A stretch of DNA of 64,000 nucleotides from the NCBI GenBank assembly GCA_964585685.1, contig CAZPEP010000064.1:104723-168722 (forward strand), given 5' to 3'. The stretch is from JALHVH01 sp964585685 (lineage in GTDB: Bacteria; Acidobacteriota; Aminicenantia; Aminicenantales; Saccharicenantaceae). Each line of letters opens with the position of its first letter. Position 1 is the stretch's first letter. The notes under the pieces were generated by a model. It saw nothing but the letters and a program-made list of their open reading frames with translations, was not told where the DNA came from and did no database searches. Shown here piece by piece: positions 36,049-45,187 of this stretch. The translations under genes were made by a program, and so were the position numbers.

Positions 36049-36637
36049 TTCCAGAGCCGATGATCCGGGGAGGTCTCATGTGGCTGTAGACCTGGATGTC
36101 CTTCAAGCCTCGCATGAAGAGCTCGGCCACAGCTTGAGGGCTGAACCGGTAATAATCCGAAGGATAATCGTGGACCTGCAGGACGGGGGTCGAGGCAAGG
36201 AAGAACTCTCTGCGCCGAGGGAACAGGACCCGGACGAAGGTGGACCGGCTCATCCGGGCGCGCCACCCCGCCCGACGTGACTTGACGAATCCCGGGACTC
36301 CGATGATGATCACTCCCCCTGTCCGAGTCACCCTGCGCATTTCTTCAAGGGACTTCCAGAAGAAGAGGTCGTGCTCGAGGACCGCGTTGCACAGGACCGT
36401 GTCGAACTCCCCGTCCCGAAAACAGCTCAGGTCATGGGAGTTGGCCTTCAGGATAGCAAAATCACGGTATGTCGAGGGGCCGTCGAGGTTGACCCCGACC
36501 TTCCTCGCGACGGCCCTCAGGGATTCCAGGCAAAGGAGGCTGTCCTCCGAGGGAACAGCCCCGATCTCGAGGACCGAACCCCCGGCACCGCGCTCTGCGC
36601 AGATCCTTTCGAAAGCCTGGAACTGATCCGGATGCAT
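36038..36637 (-). CDS. SAM-dependent methyltransferase (class I)
   Basis: 199 aa. VLEIGAVPSED (motif I, LExG variant) near residue 22, VNLDGPS, FDTVLCNAVLEHDLF near 78, and GGVIIIGVPG. Belongs to the Methyltransf_11-like group often found in polysaccharide clusters, which methylate sugar hydroxyls or lipids. Substrate unknown. It is on the opposite strand to its glycosyltransferase neighbours. Confidence 0.8.
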   Translation of the reverse strand: MHPDQFQAFERICAERGAGGSVLEIGAVPSEDSLLCLESLRAVARKVGVNLDGPSTYRDFAILKANSHDLSCFRDGEFDTVLCNAVLEHDLFFWKSLEEMRRVTRTGGVIIIGVPGFVKSRRAGWRARMSRSTFVRVLFPRRREFFLASTPVLQVHDYPSDYYRFSPQAVAELFMRGLKDIQVYSHMRPPRIIGSGIKV

Positions 36638-36802
36638 GCCGAGTCTCCCTCAAATTAAATTGTCCCGCCGCGAATCGGCGAAAAAACGGGCCCCCGGCTC
36701 CTCCGATCCTTTCCGGAGCGGGGCCGCAGCTTGTATCGGTTGTTTAAACTATGATAACAATATAGTCTTTCGCCGGCGCTTTACAAGCGAGGCGAGCCCA
36801 TC

Positions 36803-37666
36803 ATGGTCCCATACAAAGTGGCCGGCCTTTCGCTCGAAGAGATCCGCGGAGCGTTTCGCTCCCTCCCCGGACCCGTCGTCATTTTCAACAAATCGCATTC
36901 GGGCAGCCGCCTGTTAGCCGAGCTGATCGAGGAAGCCGGAGTCTTCATGGGAGCGCACCAGAACGGATCCAGGGATTCTCTCGACATGCTTGAACTCGTC
37001 CAACACCTCGTTCTGACCTATTATCCCGATTATGCGGCCCTCTGGGACGGCCGAGCGGCTGACGACCTTGTGTTTCCCCGGCTCGCCCGGGACGCCGTGG
37101 AGCGGCATCTTCAGGGCCATCCGGAGGGTCGGGCTTGGGGATGGAAGTTGTGCGAGACCGGCTACATTCTTCCCGTCGTCGATTTCCTTTTTCCGCAGGC
37201 CCGCTATATCCATCTCATCCGCGACGGCCGCGATGTCGCCTTCTCCGATCACCATGCCCCGGACAAAGCGTTCTGGCGGAAGGTCTATTTCAACACCGAC
37301 CGGATCCGGAGTTGGCAAAGCTTGCCCCTGACTTGGAAGGACTATCGCCGGCGCAGTCATATCTATAACGGCCTCCATTGGGCCAACAGCGTCCTCGTCG
37401 GCCGGACCTACGGCATGATGCTCCGGGACAAGTATCTCGAAGTCCGCTATGAGGATCTCTGCCTGGATTTCGAACGCACGGCCGGCCGCGTGCTCAGCTT
37501 TATCGAGGCTCCCGACCCGTCCCGGGCCATCGCCCGGGTTCGTCCCCGGGTCAGGACCGATCGGGTTCATGCGTACCTCCGTCAACCGCGGCGGAAGGTT
37601 CGCAAGGTCGTGGCCTTCATCAAACCGCTCCTCTTGGCGCTTGGGTATTTGGAGGACGATCCATGA
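36803..37666 (+). CDS. Sulfotransferase family protein
   Basis: 287 aa. PAPS-dependent sulfotransferase: 5'-phosphosulfate loop FNKSHSGSRLLAELI near residue 30, 3'-phosphate loop IHLIRDGRDVAFSDH near 137, and the later EVRYEDLCLDFERT. Transfers sulfate to a sugar or lipid. It overlaps the next GT2 gene by 4 nt (ATGA), so its acceptor is probably the glycan built by it. An AT-rich stretch at 36738-36770 may hold the promoter. Confidence 0.85.
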   Translation: MVPYKVAGLSLEEIRGAFRSLPGPVVIFNKSHSGSRLLAELIEEAGVFMGAHQNGSRDSLDMLELVQHLVLTYYPDYAALWDGRAADDLVFPRLARDAVERHLQGHPEGRAWGWKLCETGYILPVVDFLFPQARYIHLIRDGRDVAFSDHHAPDKAFWRKVYFNTDRIRSWQSLPLTWKDYRRRSHIYNGLHWANSVLVGRTYGMMLRDKYLEVRYEDLCLDFERTAGRVLSFIEAPDPSRAIARVRPRVRTDRVHAYLRQPRRKVRKVVAFIKPLLLALGYLEDDP

Positions 37667-38496
37667 CCTTTTCCGTGATCGTTCCTTTTCTCGACGAGGA
37701 GGCCTATCTCGGCCGCTGTCTGACCGCCCTGCTGGACCAGGATGTCCCCCGGGAGGATTACGAGATCATCCTGATCGATAACGGCTCCCGGGACGGCTCG
37801 GCGGCCATCGCCCGCGGTTTTCCGGGAATCACCCTCATTCACCACCCCGTGCCCAATGTCTATGCCGCCCGCAATAAAGCCCTTAGGATTGCCCGGGGCC
37901 GGATCATCGCCCTGACCGACGCGGATTGCGAAGTCTCCAGGGATTGGCTGAGGGCGATCCGGGAGGGGCTGGATGGGTCCGAAGCGCCCATAGCCCTGGG
38001 CAAGCGGTTTTTCCCTCTGGACGTCTCCCCGGTGCTGCGCCTCTTCGCCAGTTACGAAAACGCCAAATGCGAGGCGCTCTGCGCTCGCGGCCCAAGAGAG
38101 TTCATTTTTGCCTCCGCCAACAACATGGCGGTCAGGGCCGAGGCCTTCAGACGCTTCGGACTCTTTGACGAACGGGAGGCCGCCGGCGACATAGAGTTCG
38201 TCCAGAGGTGTTTGCGCGCCGACCGTACGGCCCGAGTCGTTTACCTGTCCGGCATGCGGGCCGTTCATCTCGAAGTCCGGACCCTTGGAATCTGGTTTCG
38301 GAAGATGGCCGCCTACGGACGGTTGATCGCCCGGACACCCCGCTATCAACCCCTGCCCCTCCAGATCAAGCTCGAGATGTTTCGCCGCGTCTGCAGAGAG
38401 GAAGGGCCGGGGCTCCCGGAGCAGGCACGTTTCCTTGTCTGGCTCGTCGTGGGCAATGCTTTTTTTTCCTGGGGCGGCTGGAAGGGGAAGCTCTGA
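37663..38496 (+). CDS. GT2 family glycosyltransferase (type A)
   Basis: 277 aa, GT-A fold. FSVIVPFLDEEAYLGRCLTAL, YEIILIDNGSRDGS, and the metal-binding ALTDADCEV near residue 86. Acceptor-side sequence ASANNMAVRAEAF, then a short hydrophobic tail. Colinear with the AT-rich gene at 49934-50785 over its whole length (shared SVIVPF, YAARN, SYENAK, NNMAV, GNAF), so the two are paralogues or alleles of one step. Confidence 0.88.
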   Translation: MTFSVIVPFLDEEAYLGRCLTALLDQDVPREDYEIILIDNGSRDGSAAIARGFPGITLIHHPVPNVYAARNKALRIARGRIIALTDADCEVSRDWLRAIREGLDGSEAPIALGKRFFPLDVSPVLRLFASYENAKCEALCARGPREFIFASANNMAVRAEAFRRFGLFDEREAAGDIEFVQRCLRADRTARVVYLSGMRAVHLEVRTLGIWFRKMAAYGRLIARTPRYQPLPLQIKLEMFRRVCREEGPGLPEQARFLVWLVVGNAFFSWGGWKGKL

Positions 38497-38629
38497 CGGC
38501 CGCGCCGCGCGACGACAGGCCTGTCCGGTCCCGGCTGTTCTTCACAACTGCGAGTTAAGGCGGGAGCGCCGCTCGAGAATCGGCTTTTTCCGGTCGTCGG
38601 GCGGGCCGCTCTGTCCTTGGGTGGATCGC

Positions 38630-39640
38630 TCAGCCCCAAGCCGGTCTTCGCCCGAAGATCCTCTTAACCAGACAGGCCGGAGCCCAGAGGATGAAAACGG
38701 CCGACGCATAGAGCAAATAGAGCCAATGCCAGAAAACGGCCCCCGCGGCAAACCACAGGCCTCGCTTTTTCAGGAAGAAGCGGTAGAGTGCCCGGTTGAT
38801 GAGGAGAAGGAGGATCGCCGCCCCCGCGGCGGGGATGACCCAGGAGGGTCTCAGCACGCTCGCGGCTAGGCTGAGTGGAAGCAGCCAGGCGAGGAAGGCG
38901 CTCAAGCGGTCGGACAGCCGAAAATTCAGGTCGCGGGGAAGACCGCGAGCGCAGGCCAGCTTGGTCCAGGGGATGGCGCGGCCGGCGATATCCGACCGAA
39001 GCAGCCCGGCGAAGGTCCATCGCTTGAGGTGCGTGACCTGAAGGGCTTTAAGCAAGCGGATGGTCTTTCCCGATCCCTTGAGCCTGTAACCGAACTCCAC
39101 GTCTTCGATGGAAGGGAGAGCGTAGGTTTCAGAGAATCCCCCGACTTCGAGGAACTCTTTCCTCCTGATCGCGCCGCAGCCGGTCCAAAATGTTCGGGCC
39201 TCCTCGTCGGCGTTCTGATGGACGAAGTGATGGAGGAGGTTCTTAAACTGCGACAGGAAATTCTGCTCGGCCGGCCGGTCGTCATAGGAGCCGAACACCG
39301 CGTCCAAGCCGGGATTCTCGCGGAAGGCCCGGACGACGAGATCCGCGCTGCGGGAAGTCGCCCGGACGTCGGCGTCCACAAAAAGGAGGATATCCCCCCG
39401 GCTGGCCCGGGCTCCGGCATTCCGGGCCGCGGCCGGGCCCCGATGCTCGGCGAGCTTGAGGACCCGGTCGGCGTATCGCGCGGCCACGTCCGCGGTCCCG
39501 TCCGTCGAAGCGTCGTCGACGACGATGAGCTCATAACCCCTCCGTCCGCGGGGTTCCCAAACGGACAGGACAAGGCCGAGCGTAGTCTCGGCGTTGCGGG
39601 CGGGGACGATCACGGAAAGGGCGAGATGGAGGTGCAACAT
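38630..39640 (-). CDS. GT2 family glycosyltransferase with C-terminal membrane segments (type B)
   Basis: 336 aa. LSVIVPARNAETTLGLVLSV, YELIVVDDASTDGTAD, LLFVDADVRA (DxD), FWTGCGAIRRKEFLEVGG and IEDVEFGYRLKGSGK. Three hydrophobic helices at the C-terminus anchor it to the inner membrane. Closely resembles the gene at 44014-45024, sharing FGSYDD, LLHHxxHQ, FWTGCGAIR and LKRWT blocks. Probably a polyprenol- or LPS-linked glycosyl transfer step. Confidence 0.87.
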   Translation of the reverse strand: MLHLHLALSVIVPARNAETTLGLVLSVWEPRGRRGYELIVVDDASTDGTADVAARYADRVLKLAEHRGPAAARNAGARASRGDILLFVDADVRATSRSADLVVRAFRENPGLDAVFGSYDDRPAEQNFLSQFKNLLHHFVHQNADEEARTFWTGCGAIRRKEFLEVGGFSETYALPSIEDVEFGYRLKGSGKTIRLLKALQVTHLKRWTFAGLLRSDIAGRAIPWTKLACARGLPRDLNFRLSDRLSAFLAWLLPLSLAASVLRPSWVIPAAGAAILLLLINRALYRFFLKKRGLWFAAGAVFWHWLYLLYASAVFILWAPACLVKRIFGRRPAWG

Positions 39641-39658
39641 GGGCAGCCGGATAGAATG

Positions 39659-39687
39659 CCTATAACATACGGGAATCCTTCTGTCAA
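39659..39687 (-). promoter_or_regulatory. Promoter of the type-B GT2 gene
   Basis: Minus strand: TTGACA (39682-39687), 17 bp, TATAGG (39659-39664). The mRNA would start about 12 nt before the ATG at 39640, a very short leader. Confidence 0.6.
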
Positions 39688-39919
39688 AACCCGGCGGCTT
39701 ATTGTCGAGAGTCGGATCCTCTCCGGATAGCGGTTATCGTGCCGTTCGGGTTCCCGCCTCCTCCAAGGGTGCTTGGAAGGAAGGATGTACTGGCCTTTCC
39801 TCTTCTCCGGCGCGGTGGCCGGGCCGGGGCGATCCGAAGGCTGGGCAAAGGACCCGTCAACGAACGGATTCCCGTGGTCCGCCGCCGTTGTAAGACGCAA
39901 GGGGGAAGAGGTCCCCTTT

Positions 39920-41341
39920 TTAGAGACTGGAGCTTCCCCTGTCCGGAACGCCAGCCTCCAGGTATTCATCGTCGATATTGATCTCCCAGACCCGGTACCG
40001 CCCTCCGACGATGTTCCTCACAGCATAAAGGGCGCTGAGCATGGAATGATCCTGGTTGTTGTAACGGTGCAATCCGTTCCTCCCGATCGTCTGAAAATTG
40101 GCGATCGCTCCAAGATAATCACGAACGACTCCGACGTGCTCTCGATAGCCGTCATCATATATGGGGTACGTGTCTGGGGACCTGATGACGATCCCATCGG
40201 AAACGTCGTCCGGTCCGGCAAACTCGAGTCTGGCCAACTCCTTAATCCCCAATCCAATAAGAGCCCCGTCCGGTTCCTTCCAGATCGAGTCCGTCCTGTT
40301 GCAGAAATATTCCAAACCGAGGGAAGTGGTCTCCTGGTCGGGCACCATGTCCGGGCTCCAATTCTTGAAGTTCTGGATCCTTCCCACCTTGACATCGGGA
40401 GCGTGGATATAAATCCAGTTATCCCGGAATAAGAAAGATTTTTTAACGATCAGTCCCACGGTAAAGAAATCCCGGTAGCGGAGCATCTTCGCTGCCCTAA
40501 TTACGGGATCCGGCGGGGGAGGATCCATGAGCGCGATAACGTCCCTCAGAGGAAGACTTGAAAGGTAATGATCCCCCGCGACTTCGTTGAGGACGCCCAG
40601 GGAATCGATCTCAGCACCAATGATCTTATTGCCCTTTCTTTTGAGCCGGACAAGTCGGGAGCGAAGCTCCGTATGCCCGCCTTTGTTTTCTACGATATTT
40701 TTAACCTCGTTCCACATCTGCCCGGGACCCTTTCTCGGGTATCTAAACTCTTCGATGAGCGTCGTGACCTGGTCTTTTTTCAGGAGCCTCAGAGAACCCA
40801 GGACAGCCTTTGCTAGGGAAAGGCTCTTGATCCTTTGGGCCGCCCAATCGGCTTGGATTTCCTTGCAGGGCATTCCCCAGACCTTCTCCGTGTAAGATTT
40901 GAAGAATATCTGGAAAAGCCTTCGCCCGAATCTGGACGTGGCCCACTCTTCGAAATTCGCCGGCGGCTTTCGTGATGCGAAACGGGACCAGCCGTAGCTG
41001 GAGAGGATCCGCGCGGCCTCTTTTGGCCCAAGATTGGCCAGGGCGTTCAAAGGTTTCAGCGGGTAGTCAAAGAAACGGTTCCGATAGTAGATCCTGGAGA
41101 GCCTGGGCCTGACGAGAAGTTCGGGACCAAGCACGTCCTCCCATATCTTACGGATCTCCCCGTCCTTTGAGAAGAACCGGTGCCCGCCGATATCGAATAA
41201 ATATCCTTTGTAATTGATGGTCCTGGAGAGGCCTCCGACATCGGCCTCTTTTTCATAAAGAATGGGAGTGAGTCCCAGTCTGCAGGCCTCAAATGCGGCA
41301 GACAGTCCCGCTGGCCCGCCTCCGAAGATGATGACTTTCAT
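39920..41341 (-). CDS. FAD-dependent UDP-galactopyranose mutase-like oxidoreductase
   Basis: 473 aa. N-terminal FAD-binding Rossmann motif IIFGGGPAGLSAAFEA with the acidic strand end LYEKEADVGG, then FDIGGHRFFS. KSYTEKVWGMP near residue 150 and the C-terminal IGRNGLHRYNNQDHSM are features of amine oxidase/UGM-like flavoproteins in polysaccharide loci (the GLF/HpnE-like group). Probably isomerises or oxidises a nucleotide sugar for the surface glycan. 280 nt separate it from the GT2 gene that follows; the gap holds nothing recognised. Confidence 0.85.
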   Translation of the reverse strand: MKVIIFGGGPAGLSAAFEACRLGLTPILYEKEADVGGLSRTINYKGYLFDIGGHRFFSKDGEIRKIWEDVLGPELLVRPRLSRIYYRNRFFDYPLKPLNALANLGPKEAARILSSYGWSRFASRKPPANFEEWATSRFGRRLFQIFFKSYTEKVWGMPCKEIQADWAAQRIKSLSLAKAVLGSLRLLKKDQVTTLIEEFRYPRKGPGQMWNEVKNIVENKGGHTELRSRLVRLKRKGNKIIGAEIDSLGVLNEVAGDHYLSSLPLRDVIALMDPPPPDPVIRAAKMLRYRDFFTVGLIVKKSFLFRDNWIYIHAPDVKVGRIQNFKNWSPDMVPDQETTSLGLEYFCNRTDSIWKEPDGALIGLGIKELARLEFAGPDDVSDGIVIRSPDTYPIYDDGYREHVGVVRDYLGAIANFQTIGRNGLHRYNNQDHSMLSALYAVRNIVGGRYRVWEINIDDEYLEAGVPDRGSSSL

Positions 41342-41397
41342 GGCTCACAAACCCTTTTCCGGGAACACGCCATACAGAAGGGGTGTTCGGGATAACG

Positions 41398-41427
41398 ATG
41401 ATATCGCCGGCCTCGGGTCCTGGTCAA
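41398..41427 (-). promoter_or_regulatory. Promoter of the UGM-like gene
   Basis: Minus strand: TTGACC (41422-41427), 18 bp, TATCAT (41398-41403); the spacer contains GAGGCCGG. Leader about 50 nt. Back to back with the promoter for the sulfotransferase gene. Confidence 0.55.
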
Positions 41428-41643
41428 GGACTATAAAAAGCAGAGTGGGGCTCTTTCCCCCTGATGCCCGATTCGTACGGGTGACATCGCGCATTCCTGA
41501 CAAGGGCCAAGTGGCGGCGATTGACATGGCCGTACGGCCGCCGGTACATTGCCGATATCGCCAATAAGTGGGCTTTATAGGCTGGAGCGGCTTTTTACCG
41601 CGCCGTAATGAAAGCGCTCTTTATTAGGCGGAGTGTGTTCAAC

Positions 41644-41673
41644 TTGACATCCCCGCGCATCACGTTTTATCAT
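41644..41673 (+). promoter_or_regulatory. Promoter of the AT-rich sulfotransferase unit
   Basis: TTGACA (41644-41649), 18 bp, TATCAT (41668-41673). The leader of about 140 nt ends in AGGAGG 11 nt before ATG 41818. The remainder of the 476-nt divergent gap (41342-41817) shows no gene. Confidence 0.6.
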
Positions 41674-41817
41674 CTCTGACGATAGGCTGAAGCTTCATTG
41701 GCCCATAAACGATCATTCCGTCAGCGTTGCTCAAGGCCCATTTGGCCTTTTGTTTTCCGCCAATAACGCTTCCCGTCGTGCGGATCAGTTTATTACACTG
41801 AGGAGGTTCCGATCTCC

Positions 41818-42633
41818 ATGATCAAACAATTCGTCGTCTATGGAGTGGCCAGAGTCGGGAGCAATTATTTCGTCAATCAACTTAATAATCATTCGCAGAT
41901 TCTCTGTCATTACGAACTATTCCACCCTCGCGGTCCATTTTTTGGATTCGCCGACAAGGGAATCGATTCCGCCGCTTTTGAAAAGAAATGGGATGTCCGG
42001 AGAAGGGATCAGGAGCCGTTCGTTTTTCTAGCGGACTTACTGGAGACCCATCAGGGGGAAGAAGCTTTGGGATACAACATTTTTCCCGGTCATAATCAGG
42101 CGATCCTAAAAGGAAGCTTGCTGGATGTGCATCAGAAAAAGATCATTTTAAGAAGGAAAGATCTCCTGAAAAGCTATATTTCCGGCCGATTGGCGAATAA
42201 AACGGGAGTTTGGGTTTGCGAAAACGAGCGTGATCTCGATAACATGAAAGATGCTAAAGTGCATTTTCTTCGGGACGAGTTCTTATCTTATTTGCTCCGT
42301 ATCTTCAATTATTATAATTATCTGGAAACAGTCCTGGGCGTCACGAGACAAAATTTCTTGACCGTCTATTATGAAGATGTCATGCAAGACAGGGACGCCA
42401 CATTTAATAAGATATTCACTTTTCTAAACGTCCGACAGGAGACATTGGACAAGAAATCAAAGTTCATTAAACAGAGCCCCGATGACCTCGAGCTCCTGGT
42501 GGATAATTACCAGGATATGAAGGCTTTTATGTTGAAGCATAATTTCTTTAATTTTTATCATTTCAGTAACATCCATTATGATTGGACCTATACATTAAAG
42601 AAGAAGATCATAAAATCTATTTTCGGCAAATGA
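41818..42633 (+). CDS. Sulfotransferase family protein, AT-rich copy
   Basis: 271 aa. The phosphate loop is GVARVGSNYFVNQLNNHSQI and the second is KIILRRKDLLKSYISG; YYEDVMQD follows. Resembles LPS/Stf0-type sulfotransferases. Codon use is clearly more AT-rich than upstream genes. First gene of the AT-rich half of the polysaccharide region; its counterpart in the GC-rich half is 36803-37666. Confidence 0.8.
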   Translation: MIKQFVVYGVARVGSNYFVNQLNNHSQILCHYELFHPRGPFFGFADKGIDSAAFEKKWDVRRRDQEPFVFLADLLETHQGEEALGYNIFPGHNQAILKGSLLDVHQKKIILRRKDLLKSYISGRLANKTGVWVCENERDLDNMKDAKVHFLRDEFLSYLLRIFNYYNYLETVLGVTRQNFLTVYYEDVMQDRDATFNKIFTFLNVRQETLDKKSKFIKQSPDDLELLVDNYQDMKAFMLKHNFFNFYHFSNIHYDWTYTLKKKIIKSIFGK

Positions 42634-42672
42634 TCGAAAACCATTTTCGCGCGAACGATTTCCCGAAAAAAT

Positions 42673-42699
42673 CGAGAGAGCGATTATTAACCTCTCTCG
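42673..42699. repeat. Inverted repeat before a TTG start
   Basis: CGAGAGAG (42673-42680) and CTCTCTCG (42692-42699) can form an 8-bp perfect stem with an 11-nt loop, 13 nt before the TTG of the radical SAM gene. No T-run follows, so it is not an ordinary terminator; it may affect translation or processing between the two genes. Confidence 0.5.
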
Positions 42700-42712
42700 G
42701 CGAGGCTGAACT

Positions 42713-43747
42713 TTGAAGCGCCCTTCGCCCTCCGCCGTTTTGGAATTTCTTAATCTGATATCCAAACTGACGTTTCGGCGCGCCTGGAATGCCGGAAAAG
42801 TGCTGGTCAGCTATGCCTATTCGAGGGTCACGAGCAAAGCCTCGTTGTGGGGCTTGCCCATGAGCATCTCCGTCGAGCCTACGACCAGCTGCAATCTTCG
42901 GTGTCCGGAATGCCCGAGTGGCTTGCGCTCCTTCACACGCGACACGGGAATGCTGGAGGAGGATTTTTTTAAAAAGACAATCGATGATACGAATTCTCAC
43001 TTGATCTATCTGAACCTATATTTCCAGGGGGAGCCTTATCTTAATACAAAACTCCTGGAGATGGTGAAATACGCCTCATCGAAAAATATCTATACCGCCA
43101 CTTCGACCAATGCCCACAACTTGACGGATGACGTGGCCAAGCGCACCGTAGAATCCGGTCTGGATCGCATGATCATTTCCATAGATGGAACCACGCAAGA
43201 TGTTTATGAACGTTATCGGGTGGGCGGAAACCTGTCGAAGGTCCTTGAAGGCACAAAACATATCGTGAAATGGAAGAAACGGCTGAAAAGCAGGACTCCG
43301 CTCATCGTTTTTCAGTTTCTCGTGGTGAAACCCAATGAGCACCAGGTCGAAGACGTCAAAAAGCTGGGAAAGGAATATCAAGTGGATGAGGTCCGCCTCA
43401 AAACCGCCCAAGTTTATGAATTCGAAAACGGACACGAATTGATCCCCACGATGGAAAAGTATGCACGCTATAAAAAATCTCCGTCCGGGAAGTGGAGCAT
43501 AAAAAGCAAATTGTCGAACCACTGCTGGAGAATGTGGCACTCCTGCGTCATCACTTGGGATGGCTGGGTTGTGCCCTGTTGTTTCGATAAAGACGCCAAG
43601 CACAAATTTGGGAGTTTGAAACAGCAACGTTTTAAGGAGCTCTGGCAAAATGAATCGTATCGGGACTTCCGAACATCCGTCATGAATGCCAGACGCGAAA
43701 TAGGCATTTGCAGCAACTGCGCCGAAGGAACGAACCCATGGGATTAG
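42713..43747 (+). CDS. Radical SAM/SPASM domain protein
   Basis: 344 aa. The radical SAM cluster motif is TTSCNLRCPEC (CxxxCxxC) near residue 60, followed by LYFQGEPYLN. A C-terminal SPASM region carries further cysteines: CWRMWHSCVITWDGWVVPCC and ICSNC near the end. Family members oxidise or modify peptides, sugars or proteins with a second Fe-S cluster; here, in a sulfated-glycan cluster, an anaerobic-sulfatase-maturase-like or sugar-modifying role is possible. Start is TTG 42713, with GAGG about 7 nt upstream; no closer ATG gives the complete core. Confidence 0.85.
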   Translation: MKRPSPSAVLEFLNLISKLTFRRAWNAGKVLVSYAYSRVTSKASLWGLPMSISVEPTTSCNLRCPECPSGLRSFTRDTGMLEEDFFKKTIDDTNSHLIYLNLYFQGEPYLNTKLLEMVKYASSKNIYTATSTNAHNLTDDVAKRTVESGLDRMIISIDGTTQDVYERYRVGGNLSKVLEGTKHIVKWKKRLKSRTPLIVFQFLVVKPNEHQVEDVKKLGKEYQVDEVRLKTAQVYEFENGHELIPTMEKYARYKKSPSGKWSIKSKLSNHCWRMWHSCVITWDGWVVPCCFDKDAKHKFGSLKQQRFKELWQNESYRDFRTSVMNARREIGICSNCAEGTNPWD

Positions 43748-43931
43748 GCGGCTCGGGGCGCCCGCAGACTCCGATCGATCCACCGGGCCCCTGACGGTCC
43801 TCGGACGTTCGGATCGCGGGCGCCGTTTTGGCTTCCGATCGCGAGCCCGGTCATGACTTTTAAATCCATCCGTTTCGTGTTAAAATTGATTCGCAGCGGC
43901 CGGTTCGTGAATGGCGATGTAAGTTTATTAG

Positions 43932-43937
43932 TATAAT
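43932..43937 (+). promoter_or_regulatory. -10 element upstream of the second type-B GT2
   Basis: Perfect TATAAT at 43932-43937, without a good -35 box. It lies 76 nt before the ATG at 44014, inside the 266-nt gap from 43748, which otherwise holds nothing I recognise. Confidence 0.4.
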
Positions 43938-44013
43938 GGGCTTAAAGCCGCACACCGGTCAAGACCATCGTCTCAAGGCTCGATGAATCCATGGTGGTGA
44001 TGAATTTCAAGAA

Positions 44014-45024
44014 ATGAGCGTTACAACCACATCGGTTTCCATAGAAAAGGCTTTCTCGATAATCATTCCCACGCGCGAACATCGGGCAACATTGGAACTG
44101 TGTTTATCCGCACTTTCGAACGCCGGGGCGGACGATTTTGAATGCATCGTCATCGACGACGCTTCGCCATGTGACATCGCCTCGGCCGTAGCTCGATTTC
44201 CCGTCAGGTACTGCCCGTTGGAGACTAGAAAAGGCAGCGCCATTTCCCGGAATGAGGGGGCAGCCCTGGCCACATCGGCCTGGTTGCTTTTTCTGGATGC
44301 GGATTGTCTGATCACCAGCCAAGCTTTGGAAGAAATCAGGCGGATAATCCAAAGCCATCCTGAGGAAGTCGCGTTCTTCGGTTCTTACGACGATGAACCG
44401 TTCGATCCCGCACCCGTTTCTCAGTTTAGAAATCTCTTGCACCATTATTTTCATCAAACCGGAGCCTCCGACACCACCACCTTCTGGACTGGTTGCGGAG
44501 CAATTCGTAAGGACATTTTTTGGACGATGGGGGGTTTTGAACCAGTTGATGCCGGCATTCGAGACATCGAGCTGGGTTATCGTCTGACGCGGGCTGGTTA
44601 TAAGATCCGTTTATATCGTCAGATCCAAGTTAAGCATCTTAAGCGCTGGACGCTTCGGAAAATGATCATCGCCGACATTACTAAGCGCGGAATTCCCTGG
44701 ACCCGGTTGCTCTTCAAGTATGGCCTGAATGAAAGGAACCTCAACCTTCAGACAGCACAGAGGATCGCGGGCCTTGGCTTTGTATGCGCCTTGCTGGGAT
44801 TGCTTTTGAGTTTTTGGAAAAGCGCGTTTTTATTGCTGGGCCTGATCGGATTCGCCTTATTTTTAGGCTTTAATGCTCCGGTTTTCAGGATGTTCGTTTC
44901 CAAGAAGGGGGTACGGTTTCTTGTCTGGGCTATTCCCCTGCAGGCCGTTTATTATTTGAGCGGGCTGGCTAGCTTGATTCTTGGGGTCCTGGGGCATTAT
45001 TCCCACCGATTGCGTGGACATTGA
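44014..45024 (+). CDS. GT2 family glycosyltransferase, AT-richer type-B paralogue
   Basis: 336 aa. FSIIIPTREHRATLELCLSA, CIVIDDASPCD, LLFLDADCL (DxD), FFGSYDDEPFD, FWTGCGAIRKDIFW, VKHLKRWTLRKM and a C-terminal block of hydrophobic helices. Same length as 38630-39640 and colinear with it. The direct continuation of the sulfotransferase-radical SAM group on the plus strand. Confidence 0.87.
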   Translation: MSVTTTSVSIEKAFSIIIPTREHRATLELCLSALSNAGADDFECIVIDDASPCDIASAVARFPVRYCPLETRKGSAISRNEGAALATSAWLLFLDADCLITSQALEEIRRIIQSHPEEVAFFGSYDDEPFDPAPVSQFRNLLHHYFHQTGASDTTTFWTGCGAIRKDIFWTMGGFEPVDAGIRDIELGYRLTRAGYKIRLYRQIQVKHLKRWTLRKMIIADITKRGIPWTRLLFKYGLNERNLNLQTAQRIAGLGFVCALLGLLLSFWKSAFLLLGLIGFALFLGFNAPVFRMFVSKKGVRFLVWAIPLQAVYYLSGLASLILGVLGHYSHRLRGH

Positions 45025-45187
45025 TCGGTCGGACTTTTTCCGAGAGTTGTTCGCTTCAAGCGTTGTCGTGGTTCTGCCACTCCATGGGCGTCCTTCCGGA
45101 ACTCGGGATTCGCCGCACGGTCTCGTAAGCCGGATGTTTTTACGAGTCGAGAGCGCCGAATGGATCAGGCGCCGAGCCCCTCAACGG

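Noticed and set aside
41342..41567. Short plus-strand frame upstream of the UGM-like gene
   Set aside because: It overlaps the divergent promoter region and its product has no recognisable motif.
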